A stretch of 64,000 nt of DNA from Insulibacter thermoxylanivorax (GCF_015472005.1 NZ_BMAQ01000003.1:1-64000); one strand, 5' to 3'; positions 45,415 through 54,374 are shown, numbered from the stretch's first letter. Program-made: numbers and translations. Notes: generated from the letters alone by a model not told the origin.

Positions 45415-48360
45415 TTAAACAGGATTCCGCTGCGTCTCATCAGCGATTAAGAGCAAGATCGGCGCCGCCGCATAGATGATCATCGTACCTGCGGCCACGA
45501 TCCCGGAATCGTTCAGAGCCAGGGCTGTGATGGAACCGATGACGATCGAGGAGAAGCCGACCATCCATTCCGGTCGGGTCTCCTGCCATTGTCGCAGCAG
45601 TCCCCGCGGTTTCATCAGCAGCACAGCCATGACGAAGATGCTTGTCAACAATACCTTACCCCATGAAGAGACGCCGATGAGATTCAGATTCATCTGGAGT
45701 TTGCGCACGATCATCCCGGCGATGATATCCAAACGGCCTGCCGCGAGCAGATCCATCGCCCGGCCAATGTGGCTCTTCTCCTCGGATCCCCCATGGCTCA
45801 GCCATTGATTCAGCACCCACAGCACGATCAAGCCGCACAGGAGCAAGATGCCGGTGATGATGATCATTCGCCGCAGATGGAGCTTTCTGATTCTCGCCGA
45901 GCCAAACAATCGCAGCCAGACGAGTCCGAAGGCGGCCATTGCTGTTAGGGCGCCGCCGGCATTCGTTCCCCCTAGGGGATGAGCCATATACAAGATGATC
46001 AACAGGAAGCATCCCGCGCTGATCCAGGCCATCTGCCGATCGGTGACCCTGATCCGCATCCGTCTTCGTCTTGGCGGCAAACCCGTTGAGTTTGTTGGAT
46101 CGCTGCTCGTTGTATCCGCACTTCCACTTCCAGTATTTGTACTTTCTCTATCCACTCCTTCCGAATTCACTCCTCCCGCACCTACTCTCCTAGAATCCAC
46201 TCTTCCTGCGTCCACTCTTCCTACATCCACTCCTCCTGCGCCCGCTCTTCCTGCATCTACTCCTCCCACACCCGCTCCTCCTGTAACCACTCCTCTTGTA
46301 TTCCCTTCTCCTGCATCCGCTCCCCGAGCATTCATTCCGTGCCTTGGCCGCTTCCGAAACCGATAGATGAGCAGCACCGCGGCCAGGATCGTGCAGCCGA
46401 CGAGCACCCCCATGTATTCATTACCGATGCCGTAATATCTTGCACCGATCATCGGATCGTATCCCATGATGGAGTACTTCACCAGCGGAGCCCCAAGCCA
46501 GCCGTCCAGCATCAGCACAAGCGTCGTGACAGCAGATATGATGATAAGGCTTGTTAAGCTGCTGAGCAGCGTCCAGAGGACACTCAAGAGGATCGCCGCG
46601 AACACTAGGATGAGCAGCTGATTGATCGGTTCTATCTCCGGATGCCATCCCAAGAGCAGGATGATCAAAGGAGCCGTCAACAGAGTAAACAGGGGAACTC
46701 TCATCCATCTCAACGCCTTCCGCCAACCCATCACGACCAGGAGCAGGCTGATCAACAGGACGAAAACCTCATAGGTGACGAAGGGGATTACGGTCATCGT
46801 TCGCAATTCATATACATGCTGCATCTTCATCACATCTTGAAGCAGCCATGCTAGATGCCCCAGCGCATCCCCATCCTGAAACAGGATTCTCCGGACGGGA
46901 AATCCCATCCACCCTTCACCCGCTTCGATCCCCAATGCAGCAAGAAGGGAAGGCCCCAGATCATGAAGCGAGATCAGCCCAGTTCTCTTCGTCGTCGGCG
47001 ATGTCCAGAGCCCCGATTCCGCACTTGCTGCCGTATCATAGATGAGGAAGGGCGTGACATGCAGTTTGGCCTGTGCTGCTTGTCCATGGGGCTGCGGGGA
47101 CATGAGCCACAGCTGTGCACGCCGGCCGCTCCGCAGAAGTTCAGCGTCGAGATACGACCTGAGCCCGCCGATCCACTCATCCAGCTTGCTGAGTTCTCTG
47201 TCCCTAGCCTGAAGCCATTCTTCCGGCCGATAATAACGCCGCTCTTGATCCAGGCGAAACCAATCCCCATATTCGATCATGATTACCGCAGGATCTGCTG
47301 TTGTATTCCGTTTATGAGTCAGGCTTTGCATTAGATCTGTCCGTGGATTGGTCTGGAGATTGGTCTGGAGATTGGTCTGGAGATTGGTCTGGTAATCTGT
47401 CTGGGAATTCGATTCTGCAGCATGAACGCTTTGATCTTGGACAGCAAGGAATTCAGACAACCTACGCATCAATATCGTGGTATCCGTCGCAAATCCGTAA
47501 GGCCGATCGGGATCTTGCTGATGAAGGCGTTCAGTAATATCCCCATGGGGGACGGTTCCCTCAGAATTGATCAACATCAACGCTGCATCCCGCAGCGTGA
47601 ACTTTTCCACATCTCGGTTTCCAAAAACCGCAGTTCTAACTCCATGTTCAGCGAGCACATCGCCTAATCTGCCTATCTCAGCCCGATAAGTTTGTCCGGC
47701 ATTATTAGCTGCTAAGTACCCGATCTCCGCAACGATGATCGCCTGCTCATTCGCTTGCCGTCCCGTTAGACGGGTATAACGATCCAGCGGTTTCCCATGC
47801 TTCATAGAAGCCGCTGCATCAACCGCTGCTCGATCGCTTCCTTCATGATTCAGCATCACAGGATCTTCAGCCTGATAGGCTTGGATATCCGCTGGTACAA
47901 TTGCAGGAACGCCCGCATTGATCGAGGCATAGACGTCTTCGATTCCGCGTACAGGCGTTCGTACATTCAGCGCTGCTAGACTGCTTGCACCGATAAGGGA
48001 CTTCATCGCCGGCATTTTGCTCAGCGCTCGCCCATTCCACTCATAGAAGGACAATCCTGGCACCGACACGATGATAACCATCTCCACAGCTTCCCCCGTG
48101 CCCTGCATCTGATCCAAGCGCTTCGGGGATTCCGTTGATGCTGCTGGAACAGCTTCCGTCATTTCAATCCATGATCCGGACGTATTCGTCATCAAATTTG
48201 ACGCTTCTCGCCCGCAACTTGTCATCAGAAACAGCCCTGCTGTCAGCATAACAACGCCTGCTGTCTGCATAACTATTGTCAGCGATCCTTTCGCCCCTGC
48301 GAACGGCCATGCATTTCCGAACATCATTTTCATACGTTGAATAAACCGCACATAACGCAT
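45415..48360 (-). CDS. Giant polytopic membrane protein with repeat-expanded linkers, unknown function
   Basis: About 981 residues. The N-terminal half is extracytoplasmic after one membrane segment. It resembles alkaline-phosphatase-superfamily folds (MVIIVSVPGLSFYEW, then SLHDLGPSLLAALGIEAGEGWMG), but the usual metal residues were not traced. About ten membrane segments follow, with a conserved-looking ARYYGIGNEYMGVLVG. Two low-complexity stretches stand out: (TNLQ) repeats near residue 330 coded by a 12-nt tandem repeat, and a Gly/Val/Asp/Arg stretch near 680-720 built of five-residue units (GGVDV, GRVDA, GRVDS). The start at 48360 follows TGAGGACG; a GTG at 48444 is less likely. The family was not recognised. 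Confidence 0.75.
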   Translation of the reverse strand: MRYVRFIQRMKMMFGNAWPFAGAKGSLTIVMQTAGVVMLTAGLFLMTSCGREASNLMTNTSGSWIEMTEAVPAASTESPKRLDQMQGTGEAVEMVIIVSVPGLSFYEWNGRALSKMPAMKSLIGASSLAALNVRTPVRGIEDVYASINAGVPAIVPADIQAYQAEDPVMLNHEGSDRAAVDAAASMKHGKPLDRYTRLTGRQANEQAIIVAEIGYLAANNAGQTYRAEIGRLGDVLAEHGVRTAVFGNRDVEKFTLRDAALMLINSEGTVPHGDITERLHQQDPDRPYGFATDTTILMRRLSEFLAVQDQSVHAAESNSQTDYQTNLQTNLQTNLQTNPRTDLMQSLTHKRNTTADPAVIMIEYGDWFRLDQERRYYRPEEWLQARDRELSKLDEWIGGLRSYLDAELLRSGRRAQLWLMSPQPHGQAAQAKLHVTPFLIYDTAASAESGLWTSPTTKRTGLISLHDLGPSLLAALGIEAGEGWMGFPVRRILFQDGDALGHLAWLLQDVMKMQHVYELRTMTVIPFVTYEVFVLLISLLLVVMGWRKALRWMRVPLFTLLTAPLIILLLGWHPEIEPINQLLILVFAAILLSVLWTLLSSLTSLIIISAVTTLVLMLDGWLGAPLVKYSIMGYDPMIGARYYGIGNEYMGVLVGCTILAAVLLIYRFRKRPRHGMNARGADAGEGNTRGVVTGGAGVGGVDAGRAGAGGVDVGRVDAGRVDSRRVGAGGVNSEGVDRESTNTGSGSADTTSSDPTNSTGLPPRRRRMRIRVTDRQMAWISAGCFLLIILYMAHPLGGTNAGGALTAMAAFGLVWLRLFGSARIRKLHLRRMIIITGILLLCGLIVLWVLNQWLSHGGSEEKSHIGRAMDLLAAGRLDIIAGMIVRKLQMNLNLIGVSSWGKVLLTSIFVMAVLLMKPRGLLRQWQETRPEWMVGFSSIVIGSITALALNDSGIVAAGTMIIYAAAPILLLIADETQRNPV

Positions 48361-48436
48361 CGCTATTACGTCCTCAGTGAATAGTTCTTTATTCAAACCA
48401 TTTTTTCCATTACAGGAAACAAACATACCGCAGTAA

Positions 48437-48609
48437 TTACCCACAGAGATAAAACGGATAAAACCAATGTATTCACAATTTTGTCCACATTATCCACAGA
48501 TAAATTAGAATAATTCGCAAAAGTTATTCAACTGATCTCGAAATTTGAACCCCATACCACACCTGCTTTCGCAAAAGTTACTCACATTATTCACACCCGT
48601 TGTGTATAA
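48437..48609. other. DnaA-box-like cluster, left part
   Basis: Nine-mers matching the DnaA box TTATCCACA are TTACCCACA (48437, 8/9), TTGTCCACA (48481, 8/9), TTATCCACA (48490, 9/9), TTATTCACA (48587, 8/9) and reverse TGTGTATAA (48601, 8/9). A 17-nt direct repeat (TTCGCAAAAGTTA and TCA) occurs at 48514 and 48568. No dnaA or dnaN gene is nearby, so this is not the obvious replication origin. Confidence 0.6.
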
Positions 48610-48790
48610 CTTATTTACAGGGTCTTATGGACTATTTAGCTGGTTGCTCTGGAAAGTTCTGCTCGATATTTAGCATAATCAGGCGCCCCATAAGAGCATA
48701 AATGGTGCTTTCTTCCGACTTATGAGCTTCACCTGAGGTTCACCGGAGCTTCACCGACGTCGTGCTGGATTTCCCCGCTTACAGGCAGAC

Positions 48791-48815
48791 TGAATCAATA
48801 CTTTTTGACGTCTCA
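48791..48815 (+). repeat. Hairpin repeat locus E (single copy)
   Basis: One 25-nt copy with TGA and TCA ends and arms CAATA/TGACG that pair poorly. It lies between the two parts of the DnaA-box-like cluster, downstream of the tsaD terminator. Confidence 0.6.
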
Positions 48816-48867
48816 CACTGCATGCCCGCGCCGCTCCTCCTCCAATCGACATGCAGGATAGAATTAA

Positions 48868-48909
48868 CGAAAAAACAGGACTGCTGTCAGCAAGATCAGC
48901 AGTCCTGTT
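48868..48909 (-). terminator. Terminator of the tsaE-tsaB-rimI-tsaD operon
   Basis: A perfect 13-bp stem (AACAGGACTGCTG, 48874-48886; CAGCAGTCCTGTT, 48897-48909) is followed in leftward transcripts by a run of T. It lies about 215 nt after the tsaD stop. Confidence 0.9.
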
Positions 48910-48974
48910 CGATACGTTACGACATATTTCGCGAAAATTATGGACCAATAATTGTGGTTCAACCAGATTTGCGT

Positions 48975-49022
48975 TGTGGATATGTCGGACCATGCTGCCA
49001 ACAATGATGTGCCTGTGGATAA
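48975..49022. other. DnaA-box-like cluster, right part
   Basis: Reverse-orientation boxes TGTGGATAT (48975-48983, 8/9) and TGTGGATAA (49014-49022, 9/9) lie between the tsaD terminator and the tsaD stop. Two weaker ATCCACA-containing sites follow at 49070-49078 and 49101-49109. They would be inside the tsaD mRNA's 3' untranslated part. Confidence 0.55.
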
Positions 49023-49123
49023 GTCACAAGATCGTGTTAAGATCTTCGACGTTAAGAGCAGCAGTGGTTAGATCCACAAATCGTGCATCAATCATCAATT
49101 ACATCCACAACTATATCTACGGC

Positions 49124-50386
49124 TTATTCATTCATCCATTCTTCGAGGGTGAAGAGCGGCTTCGCCTTCATATCAAGCGGCGTGAATGACTGCCGCTCCC
49201 ATTTGAGATAGGCGGCGGCACCGATCATCGCCGCGTTGTCCGTGCACAGCTCGATCGGCGGCACGACGAGCTGCATCCCCGCCTGCGCACAGCGTTCCGC
49301 CAGGACTGTGCGCAGGCCGCGGTTGGCGGCTACACCTCCCGCCAACACCAATTGCCGCGCGCCAAATTCCTGCACGGCGCGCATCGCCTTCTCCGCCAGC
49401 ACGTCGCACACGGATTCCTGGAATCCGCGTGCGACCCGGGCGGGCGGAATCACTTCGCCGCGCATCTTCGTCTGGTTGAGCACATTCAATACCGCGGACT
49501 TCAATCCGCTGAAGCTAAAATCATACGAATCCTGCTCCAGCCACGCGCGCGGCAGCTCCAGCGGATCATCGGTCATCTGGGCGAGACGGTCGATATGGGG
49601 ACCGCCCGGGTAGGGCAAGCCCAGTGCCCGGGCGACCTTATCGTAAGCCTCTCCCACCGCGTCGTCCCGCGTCTGCCCGATGATCCGGAATTCCCCTCGG
49701 GCGGGCATATGGATCAGCTCGGTATGCCCGCCCGAGACGACCAAGGCAACAAGCGGATACTCCAGCGGCTGCACCAGTTCGTTGGCATAGATATGCCCGG
49801 CGATGTGATGCGTGCCGATCAGCGGCACATCAAGAGCCAGCGCCAGCGTTTTTGCCGCTACGACGCCGACGAGCAGCGAACCGACGAGGCCCGGCCCCTG
49901 CGTAACTGCCACAGCGGAGATCTCATCCAAGCTCGTATCCGCTTGCTGCAGCGCCTCCTCCAGCATCACCGTGATCGTCTCCACATGTTTCCGCGAGGCG
50001 ATCTCGGGCACGACGCCGCCGTATTTCTCGTGAATATCGACCTGGCTCGATACGACATTCGCCAGCATACGGCGACCGTCCTCGACGATGGCGACGGATG
50101 TTTCATCACAGCTCGTCTCGATCGCGAGGATGCGCACTGGTTTCTTCTGATGCTCACGCGTATTTCCGCTGCCTGATGTCAATTGATGCTGAGCGTCATT
50201 GCTGCTGCCGCTGTCAGCTGTCGACTTCAATTGACTATCAGCATCATTGCTGCTCGCGCCGGCTGTCGGTTTACGCTCGGCAGCGTGGCTGACGCCGCCC
50301 ACTGCGGCAGATTGCTGATGATCGCGTTTCCCGCCGGCACCGGCGGTCAGTGGATCGCTTGCGCGTTCGTCCTTATGCATAACCAT
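49124..50386 (-). CDS. tsaD: tRNA N6-adenosine threonylcarbamoyltransferase with long N-terminal tail
   Basis: TsaD (old name Gcp/YdiE) transfers threonylcarbamoyl to A37 of ANN-decoding tRNAs. Motifs are ILAIETSCDETS, THHIAGHIYA (metal His pair), LVVSGGHTELI, GEAYDKVARALGLPYPGGP and LAGGVAANRGLR. From ATG 50386 the protein is 420 residues. The family is about 340. The extra 83 residues at the front are hydrophilic and low-complexity and include a duplicated SSNDA-x-x-QL unit. A GTG just before ILAIE could give a normal-length protein, but no good ribosome site was seen there. It is the last gene of tsaE-tsaB-rimI-tsaD. Confidence 0.93.
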   Translation of the reverse strand: MVMHKDERASDPLTAGAGGKRDHQQSAAVGGVSHAAERKPTAGASSNDADSQLKSTADSGSSNDAQHQLTSGSGNTREHQKKPVRILAIETSCDETSVAIVEDGRRMLANVVSSQVDIHEKYGGVVPEIASRKHVETITVMLEEALQQADTSLDEISAVAVTQGPGLVGSLLVGVVAAKTLALALDVPLIGTHHIAGHIYANELVQPLEYPLVALVVSGGHTELIHMPARGEFRIIGQTRDDAVGEAYDKVARALGLPYPGGPHIDRLAQMTDDPLELPRAWLEQDSYDFSFSGLKSAVLNVLNQTKMRGEVIPPARVARGFQESVCDVLAEKAMRAVQEFGARQLVLAGGVAANRGLRTVLAERCAQAGMQLVVPPIELCTDNAAMIGAAAYLKWERQSFTPLDMKAKPLFTLEEWMNE

Positions 50387-50426
50387 TCTGTATCGATCCC
50401 CTTTCGCAGGACGCAGCGACCCGGTA

Positions 50427-50957
50427 CTACTTCCTGTCTCGGCCCTTGGCGATATTCGCCCACATGATGATCGCGTCCTCATTATTATCCGTATAATACC
50501 CTTTGCGCAGCCCTGCGGGACGAAACCCATGCTTCTTATATAAGTTCTGGGCGATCCGATTCGTCACCCGCACCTCCAGCGTCATCCGTTCCGCTCCAAG
50601 GTCAAGCGCTGTATCGATGACATGCTGCAACAGCTTGCTGCCCAGCTTCCTGCCCCGGTACTTCTCCCGCAGGGCGATATTCGTAATATGCGCTTCATCG
50701 ATGATCAGCCACATCCCCGCATAGCCGATGACCTGTCCTTCATGAATCATCACAACATAGTGTGCATGCTGATTAAATCGCAGTTCATTGTGGAAAGCTT
50801 CCACCGACCACGGGATCGTGAAGGATTCATATTCGACTTCCATCACTTGCGGGATGTCTTCCAGGGTCATCGAGCGAATCTCAACTTGCAGTTCTTGATC
50901 TTGATCCCTCGAAAGCCCTTCCCCAATGGTTCCCTCTGCATGGTTATGATGCATCAT
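50427..50957 (-). CDS. rimI: Ribosomal-protein-alanine N-acetyltransferase
   Basis: A 176-residue GNAT enzyme that acetylates the N-terminal Ala of ribosomal protein S18 in E. coli; the substrate here is assumed. The acetyl-CoA loop is REKYRGRKLGSKLL, preceded by AHITNIALR and followed by MTLEVRVTNRIAQNLYKKHGF and the YY-x-x-NNEDAIIMW end, all RimI-like. It lies 12 nt after tsaB and is part of the tsa operon, as in B. subtilis (YdiD). The first 25 residues are an unusual charged tail; an internal start is possible. Confidence 0.92.
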   Translation of the reverse strand: MMHHNHAEGTIGEGLSRDQDQELQVEIRSMTLEDIPQVMEVEYESFTIPWSVEAFHNELRFNQHAHYVVMIHEGQVIGYAGMWLIIDEAHITNIALREKYRGRKLGSKLLQHVIDTALDLGAERMTLEVRVTNRIAQNLYKKHGFRPAGLRKGYYTDNNEDAIIMWANIAKGRDRK

Positions 50958-50969
50958 AACAACAGCCCC

Positions 50970-52016
50970 TCACTTCTGACGCGCAAGCAGCTTCTGTTCC
51001 GCCTCCGCCAGCTGTGTGTAATTCGGCACCACCGCATGGATATTCTCATATTGTCCGCGAATCAGCCGCTCCCAAGCCAGCCAAGCGAGATCTGTGCCGT
51101 GTACGACCTGTTCCTTAGCTAGGACAGGCACGCCGAGTCGTGCCCCGCTTCTCTCCGCTTCCTCACGAAATCCCTCCACCTCGCCGACGAAGACGACGCG
51201 ATGCGGCCGCTTCTCTTCCGGCAGCTGTGCGATTCGCTGCGCAAGCTGCTCCACCCAATCGGAGAACAGCACGATCTGATCTCGAGCCAGAGGGCGCCAG
51301 ACTCCGTTCACATCCTCGGCCGCGAAGCGCAAGGTCTCTTGTGCATCCCCTTCTTGAGCATATCCTTCTTCGACATTTCCTTCTTGAGCACTTCCATGGG
51401 CAGATCCTTCATGGACATTTCCCAAGGAATTTCCAGGGTACTCCAGCTTCGCTTCAACATCCGAAGAACGGGATGTATCGGAACGATCCGTTTCTTCCGA
51501 CTGCAGCCCTTCCCCTGCTTGTCCCTGCAGCCACTCATACAGCGCCGTATACACTTGCTTCCGCCTTGCATCCAGCATAGGAACAAGCCAGATTCGCTCG
51601 CTGTCCTTGGCCCGCGCTCCACTGGTCCCGACACCTTCCCCGCGCACATAGCCGAAGGCCAGCGCCCCTATACTGGATACGCTCACCAGCGGCATCTGCA
51701 GCGACCAAGCCAAGGTCTTCCCAACGGTCACCCCGATACGCACCCCTGTATAGGAACCCGGGCCTCTTCCCACGGCGATGGCGCTTAGATCACGCATGCC
51801 AAGCCCCGTCCGCTTAAGCAGCGCTTGGATCTCCGGGACCAGTCGAACGGAGTGGTTGCGCTCCACCGTCGACTCATTTGCCGCAAGGGTCTGCATGCCC
51901 TTCATCACGGCGATGCACATATTCGCCGTTGCCGTGTCCAAGGCCAGCCAGTATCGGTCACTCCACTTTTCTGCTTGCGCATGATTCCATTCCGTCACGA
52001 CTACACTTCCTATCAT
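50970..52016 (-). CDS. tsaB: tRNA threonylcarbamoyladenosine protein TsaB with repeat insertion
   Basis: TsaB is the non-catalytic partner that dimerises with TsaD. It has WLALDTATANM, VGRGPGSYTGVRIGVTVGKTLAW and PMLDARRKQVYTALY. At 348 residues it is over 100 longer than usual. The extra length is mostly an insertion (about residues 165-240) of Glu/Gly/Ser-rich five-residue units (GSAQE, GNVEE, GYAQE, GDAQE) encoded by 15-nt tandem repeats. The fold on both sides is intact. ATG 52016 lacks a clear ribosome site, while an in-frame GTG at 51998 has AGGAAG before it and may be the true start. Confidence 0.92.
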   Translation of the reverse strand: MIGSVVVTEWNHAQAEKWSDRYWLALDTATANMCIAVMKGMQTLAANESTVERNHSVRLVPEIQALLKRTGLGMRDLSAIAVGRGPGSYTGVRIGVTVGKTLAWSLQMPLVSVSSIGALAFGYVRGEGVGTSGARAKDSERIWLVPMLDARRKQVYTALYEWLQGQAGEGLQSEETDRSDTSRSSDVEAKLEYPGNSLGNVHEGSAHGSAQEGNVEEGYAQEGDAQETLRFAAEDVNGVWRPLARDQIVLFSDWVEQLAQRIAQLPEEKRPHRVVFVGEVEGFREEAERSGARLGVPVLAKEQVVHGTDLAWLAWERLIRGQYENIHAVVPNYTQLAEAEQKLLARQK

Positions 52017-52098
52017 TTGCTATATAATCTTGACCCAAAATAATCTCTGTTGCTTAACCTGCAGCTTAACCTTTTTCAGGCTCTCCGCCCTTCCCAAC

Positions 52099-52611
52099 TC
52101 ATACTTCTGCATCATCCGCTGCTCGGTTCTGCCAAGCCTTCTCCGACCCTTCGCCTTCCAGTCCATCGAGCCAATCCTCATAGGCCTCGCCGCAAGCGGC
52201 AAGGTGGAAGTTCCGCGACTCGATCCCCGTCACTTCGATATAGATCTCGAACCGCTCCTGCGGCAGCAACGATTCGATCAGGCTCGCCCATTCGACGATC
52301 GTCACGCCGTCCCCTTCAAAATACTCCTCCAAACCCAATTCCGCCGCCTCATCTTCACTGATGCGATAGACGTCCATATGATAGAGCGGATAATCCCGCC
52401 CCTCATATTCCTTGATGATCGTGAAGGTCGGGCTGTTGACGATCCCCTGCACGCCGAGCTCGCGTGCGATGGCCTGCGTCAGCCGCGTCTTGCCGGCTCC
52501 CAGATCACCGTCTAAGGCGATGATCGTACCCGGACGGCAGCATGCTGCAAGATGCGCCGCCAGCCGCTCGGTATCCTGTTCATTGGCCGCTCGAATAGTC
52601 AATTTCCGCAT
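52099..52611 (-). CDS. tsaE: tRNA threonylcarbamoyladenosine ATPase TsaE
   Basis: TsaE (YdiB) is the ATPase that drives the TsaD-TsaB complex through its cycle. The 170-residue protein has Walker A GDLGAGKTRLTQ, NSPTFTIIKEYEG and the HMDVYRI motif, with IVEWAS near the end of the core. It is first in the tsa operon. In B. subtilis thiL precedes it; here an SASP gene on the same strand does, with its own terminator between. Confidence 0.95.
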   Translation of the reverse strand: MRKLTIRAANEQDTERLAAHLAACCRPGTIIALDGDLGAGKTRLTQAIARELGVQGIVNSPTFTIIKEYEGRDYPLYHMDVYRISEDEAAELGLEEYFEGDGVTIVEWASLIESLLPQERFEIYIEVTGIESRNFHLAACGEAYEDWLDGLEGEGSEKAWQNRAADDAEV

Positions 52612-52723
52612 GGGTGATCTGAGTCCTCCTTAGGTGTACCGGTGAACGGCATGTTTTTCATTTCATTATATCGACCTTGAATCCTGCCGGCAACTTCATG
52701 TGCCGCATTGGTTCACCAGCACA

Positions 52724-52755
52724 CAAAAAAGGCGCCAGTTCGCAAACTGCCGCCT
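52724..52755 (-). terminator. Terminator of sspH
   Basis: An 11-bp stem with one mismatch (52730-52740 with 52745-52755) is followed by six T in leftward transcripts, 6 nt after the sspH stop. Confidence 0.88.
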
Positions 52756-52761
52756 CATCGA

Positions 52762-52944
52762 TTATTGGATCTCTGTCAATTGCTGCGGGGACACGGACTT
52801 CCGCACATTCGGATCCCGCTCCAGATGAACTTGGACCTCCTTGCGGCTTGGATCGACGCTCTCGATCCAGACCCGCTCGCCGTTCAGCGTTACAGGTATG
52901 GTCTCCTCTGCATGCAGGATTTCTTGAGCACGCTCTAGATCCAT
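52762..52944 (-). CDS. sspH: H-type small acid-soluble spore protein
   Basis: A 60-residue protein matching SspH: MDLERAQEILHAEETIPVTLNGERVWIESVD, given here in overlapping parts as MDLERAQEIL and VTLNGERVWIESVD, then VSPQQLTEIQ. SspH is a minor spore-core protein expressed in the forespore under sigma-G. ATG 52944 follows AGAGGTGAT. It has its own terminator. Its presence is the best direct evidence that the organism forms spores. Confidence 0.9.
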   Translation of the reverse strand: MDLERAQEILHAEETIPVTLNGERVWIESVDPSRKEVQVHLERDPNVRKSVSPQQLTEIQ

Positions 52945-52991
52945 TGTGGTTATCACCTCTTTCATAATCTCATGATTCCTGTTTCCTGCCC

Positions 52992-53222
52992 TCATGATTC
53001 CTGATGCTGCATCGTGTCCACCGTCGTCTCGCCGATCCGGCCGTTATGTTCACTGACGACGCCGCCGCCCAATCCCTCATTCACCATGCGGTCGATATCC
53101 ATAAACAGCTCATCCCGCCCCTCATGATGGGAATCCGCTTGATGCAGCGTCTCCCGGCCGGATCGCTTCATCCTATACCCGTTTAGTCCATGAGCCTGTT
53201 CATGAGTCTGCTTCTTGTCCAT
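52992..53222 (-). CDS. Small hydrophilic protein, possibly spore-associated
   Basis: A 76-residue protein (MDKKQTHEQAHGLNGYRM start) rich in His, Gln, Glu and Gly, with a DELFMDIDRMVNEGLGGGVVSEHNGRIG core. It has no membrane segment. GGAGGAGGCGG precedes ATG 53222. It lies 47 nt upstream of sspH on the same strand and could be co-expressed in the forespore. The family was not recognised. Confidence 0.7.
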   Translation of the reverse strand: MDKKQTHEQAHGLNGYRMKRSGRETLHQADSHHEGRDELFMDIDRMVNEGLGGGVVSEHNGRIGETTVDTMQHQES

Positions 53223-53455
53223 TCGCTCCGCCTCCTCCACCCCATAATATCTCCCAATGGCGAAGTTTCATACACAGCGCTGTTATGTTCGTGGAATCTT
53301 GGGCGTATACTAAGACTATTCCACTCTTTCTTGATGCGCTTATGATTATGCTGAATCACGATCATACGAACTGGTTATGACTGTTTTCAGCCGCGGTCAG
53401 TCCCGCATGGTCGATGCCATGTTGATATAAAGCCTCACAAAGGAGATGCAAAGCG

Positions 53456-54355
53456 ATGCACACGATCTGGAAAGGAGCCATCAGCTTCGGCCTCGTCAAT
53501 ATCCCCGTGAAGATGTACGCAGCCACGGAGGAGAAGGACATCTCGATGCGCTACTTGCACAGCAAATGCGGCACCCCTCTATCCTATGTTCGCAAGTGTC
53601 CGAACTGCGAAGTGGAGGTCGCGTGGGAAGAGATTCAGAAAGGCTATGAATACGAGAAGGGCAAATTCATCCTGATCGACAAAGAAGAGCTGGATCAATT
53701 GAAGACGGATACTTCCCGGGAGATTCAGATCCTCGACTTCGTCCGCCTGTCGGAGATCGATCCGATCTATTTTCAAAAAACCTACTACCTCGGTCCGGGG
53801 GATACCGGTGTCAACGCCTACAGCCTGCTCATGCAGGCGCTGAACAACTCGGGCAAGATCGGCATCGCCAAGGTCACGATGCGCAGCAAAACCACTCTGG
53901 CCGCTATTCGCATCATCGACAACTGCATCGCGATGGAGACCATCTTCTTCCCTGATGAGATCCGTCCCGTGCATCAAGTTCCCAATCTGCCGGAGAAGAC
54001 CGAAGTCTCGGACAAGGAACTGCAGATGGCAGAGATGCTCATCGAACAGCTGACGACGCCCTTCGATCCCGCCAAATACCGCGATGATTACAGAGAACGC
54101 CTGCTCGGCCTCATCGAGTCGAAGATGAAGGGCGAGGAGTTCAAGGTGGCTCCGGATACGCCGCAGACCAATGTCGTCGATCTTATGGCAGCCCTTCAGG
54201 CCAGCCTGGAAGCCGTGCAGCCTAAGCTGGATCCGAAGGCGGCCGCCGATCCCGGCAGCGGTGAAGATGCGAAGCCTGCCGCTGCGGCGAAGAAGACGAC
54301 GAAGGCCAAGACCGCCAAGACCACCCGTAAGAAAACAGCCCGTAAAGCCACTTAA
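53456..54355 (+). CDS. ku: Ku protein of non-homologous end joining
   Basis: Bacterial Ku binds DNA ends as a homodimer and recruits LigD. The 299-residue protein begins HTIWKGAISFGLVNIPVKMY and has CGTPLSYVRKCPNC, YEYEKGKFILIDKEEL, ILDFVRLSEIDPIYF and a KVTMRSKTTLAAIR strand. The C-terminus ends in a long Lys/Ala/Thr-rich tail (KKTTKAKTAKTT) that binds DNA. AAAGGAG precedes the ATG. Ku and the two LigD pieces form a rightward operon next to spore genes, fitting repair of dry or germinating spores. Confidence 0.97.
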   Translation: MHTIWKGAISFGLVNIPVKMYAATEEKDISMRYLHSKCGTPLSYVRKCPNCEVEVAWEEIQKGYEYEKGKFILIDKEELDQLKTDTSREIQILDFVRLSEIDPIYFQKTYYLGPGDTGVNAYSLLMQALNNSGKIGIAKVTMRSKTTLAAIRIIDNCIAMETIFFPDEIRPVHQVPNLPEKTEVSDKELQMAEMLIEQLTTPFDPAKYRDDYRERLLGLIESKMKGEEFKVAPDTPQTNVVDLMAALQASLEAVQPKLDPKAAADPGSGEDAKPAAAAKKTTKAKTAKTTRKKTARKAT

Positions 54356-54374
54356 CCTGGCGGGAGCATAGATC

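Noticed and set aside
48437-49022. Chromosomal replication origin
   Set aside because: DnaA-like boxes are present, but there is no dnaA, dnaN, rpmH or gyrase gene nearby and no clear AT-rich unwinding region.
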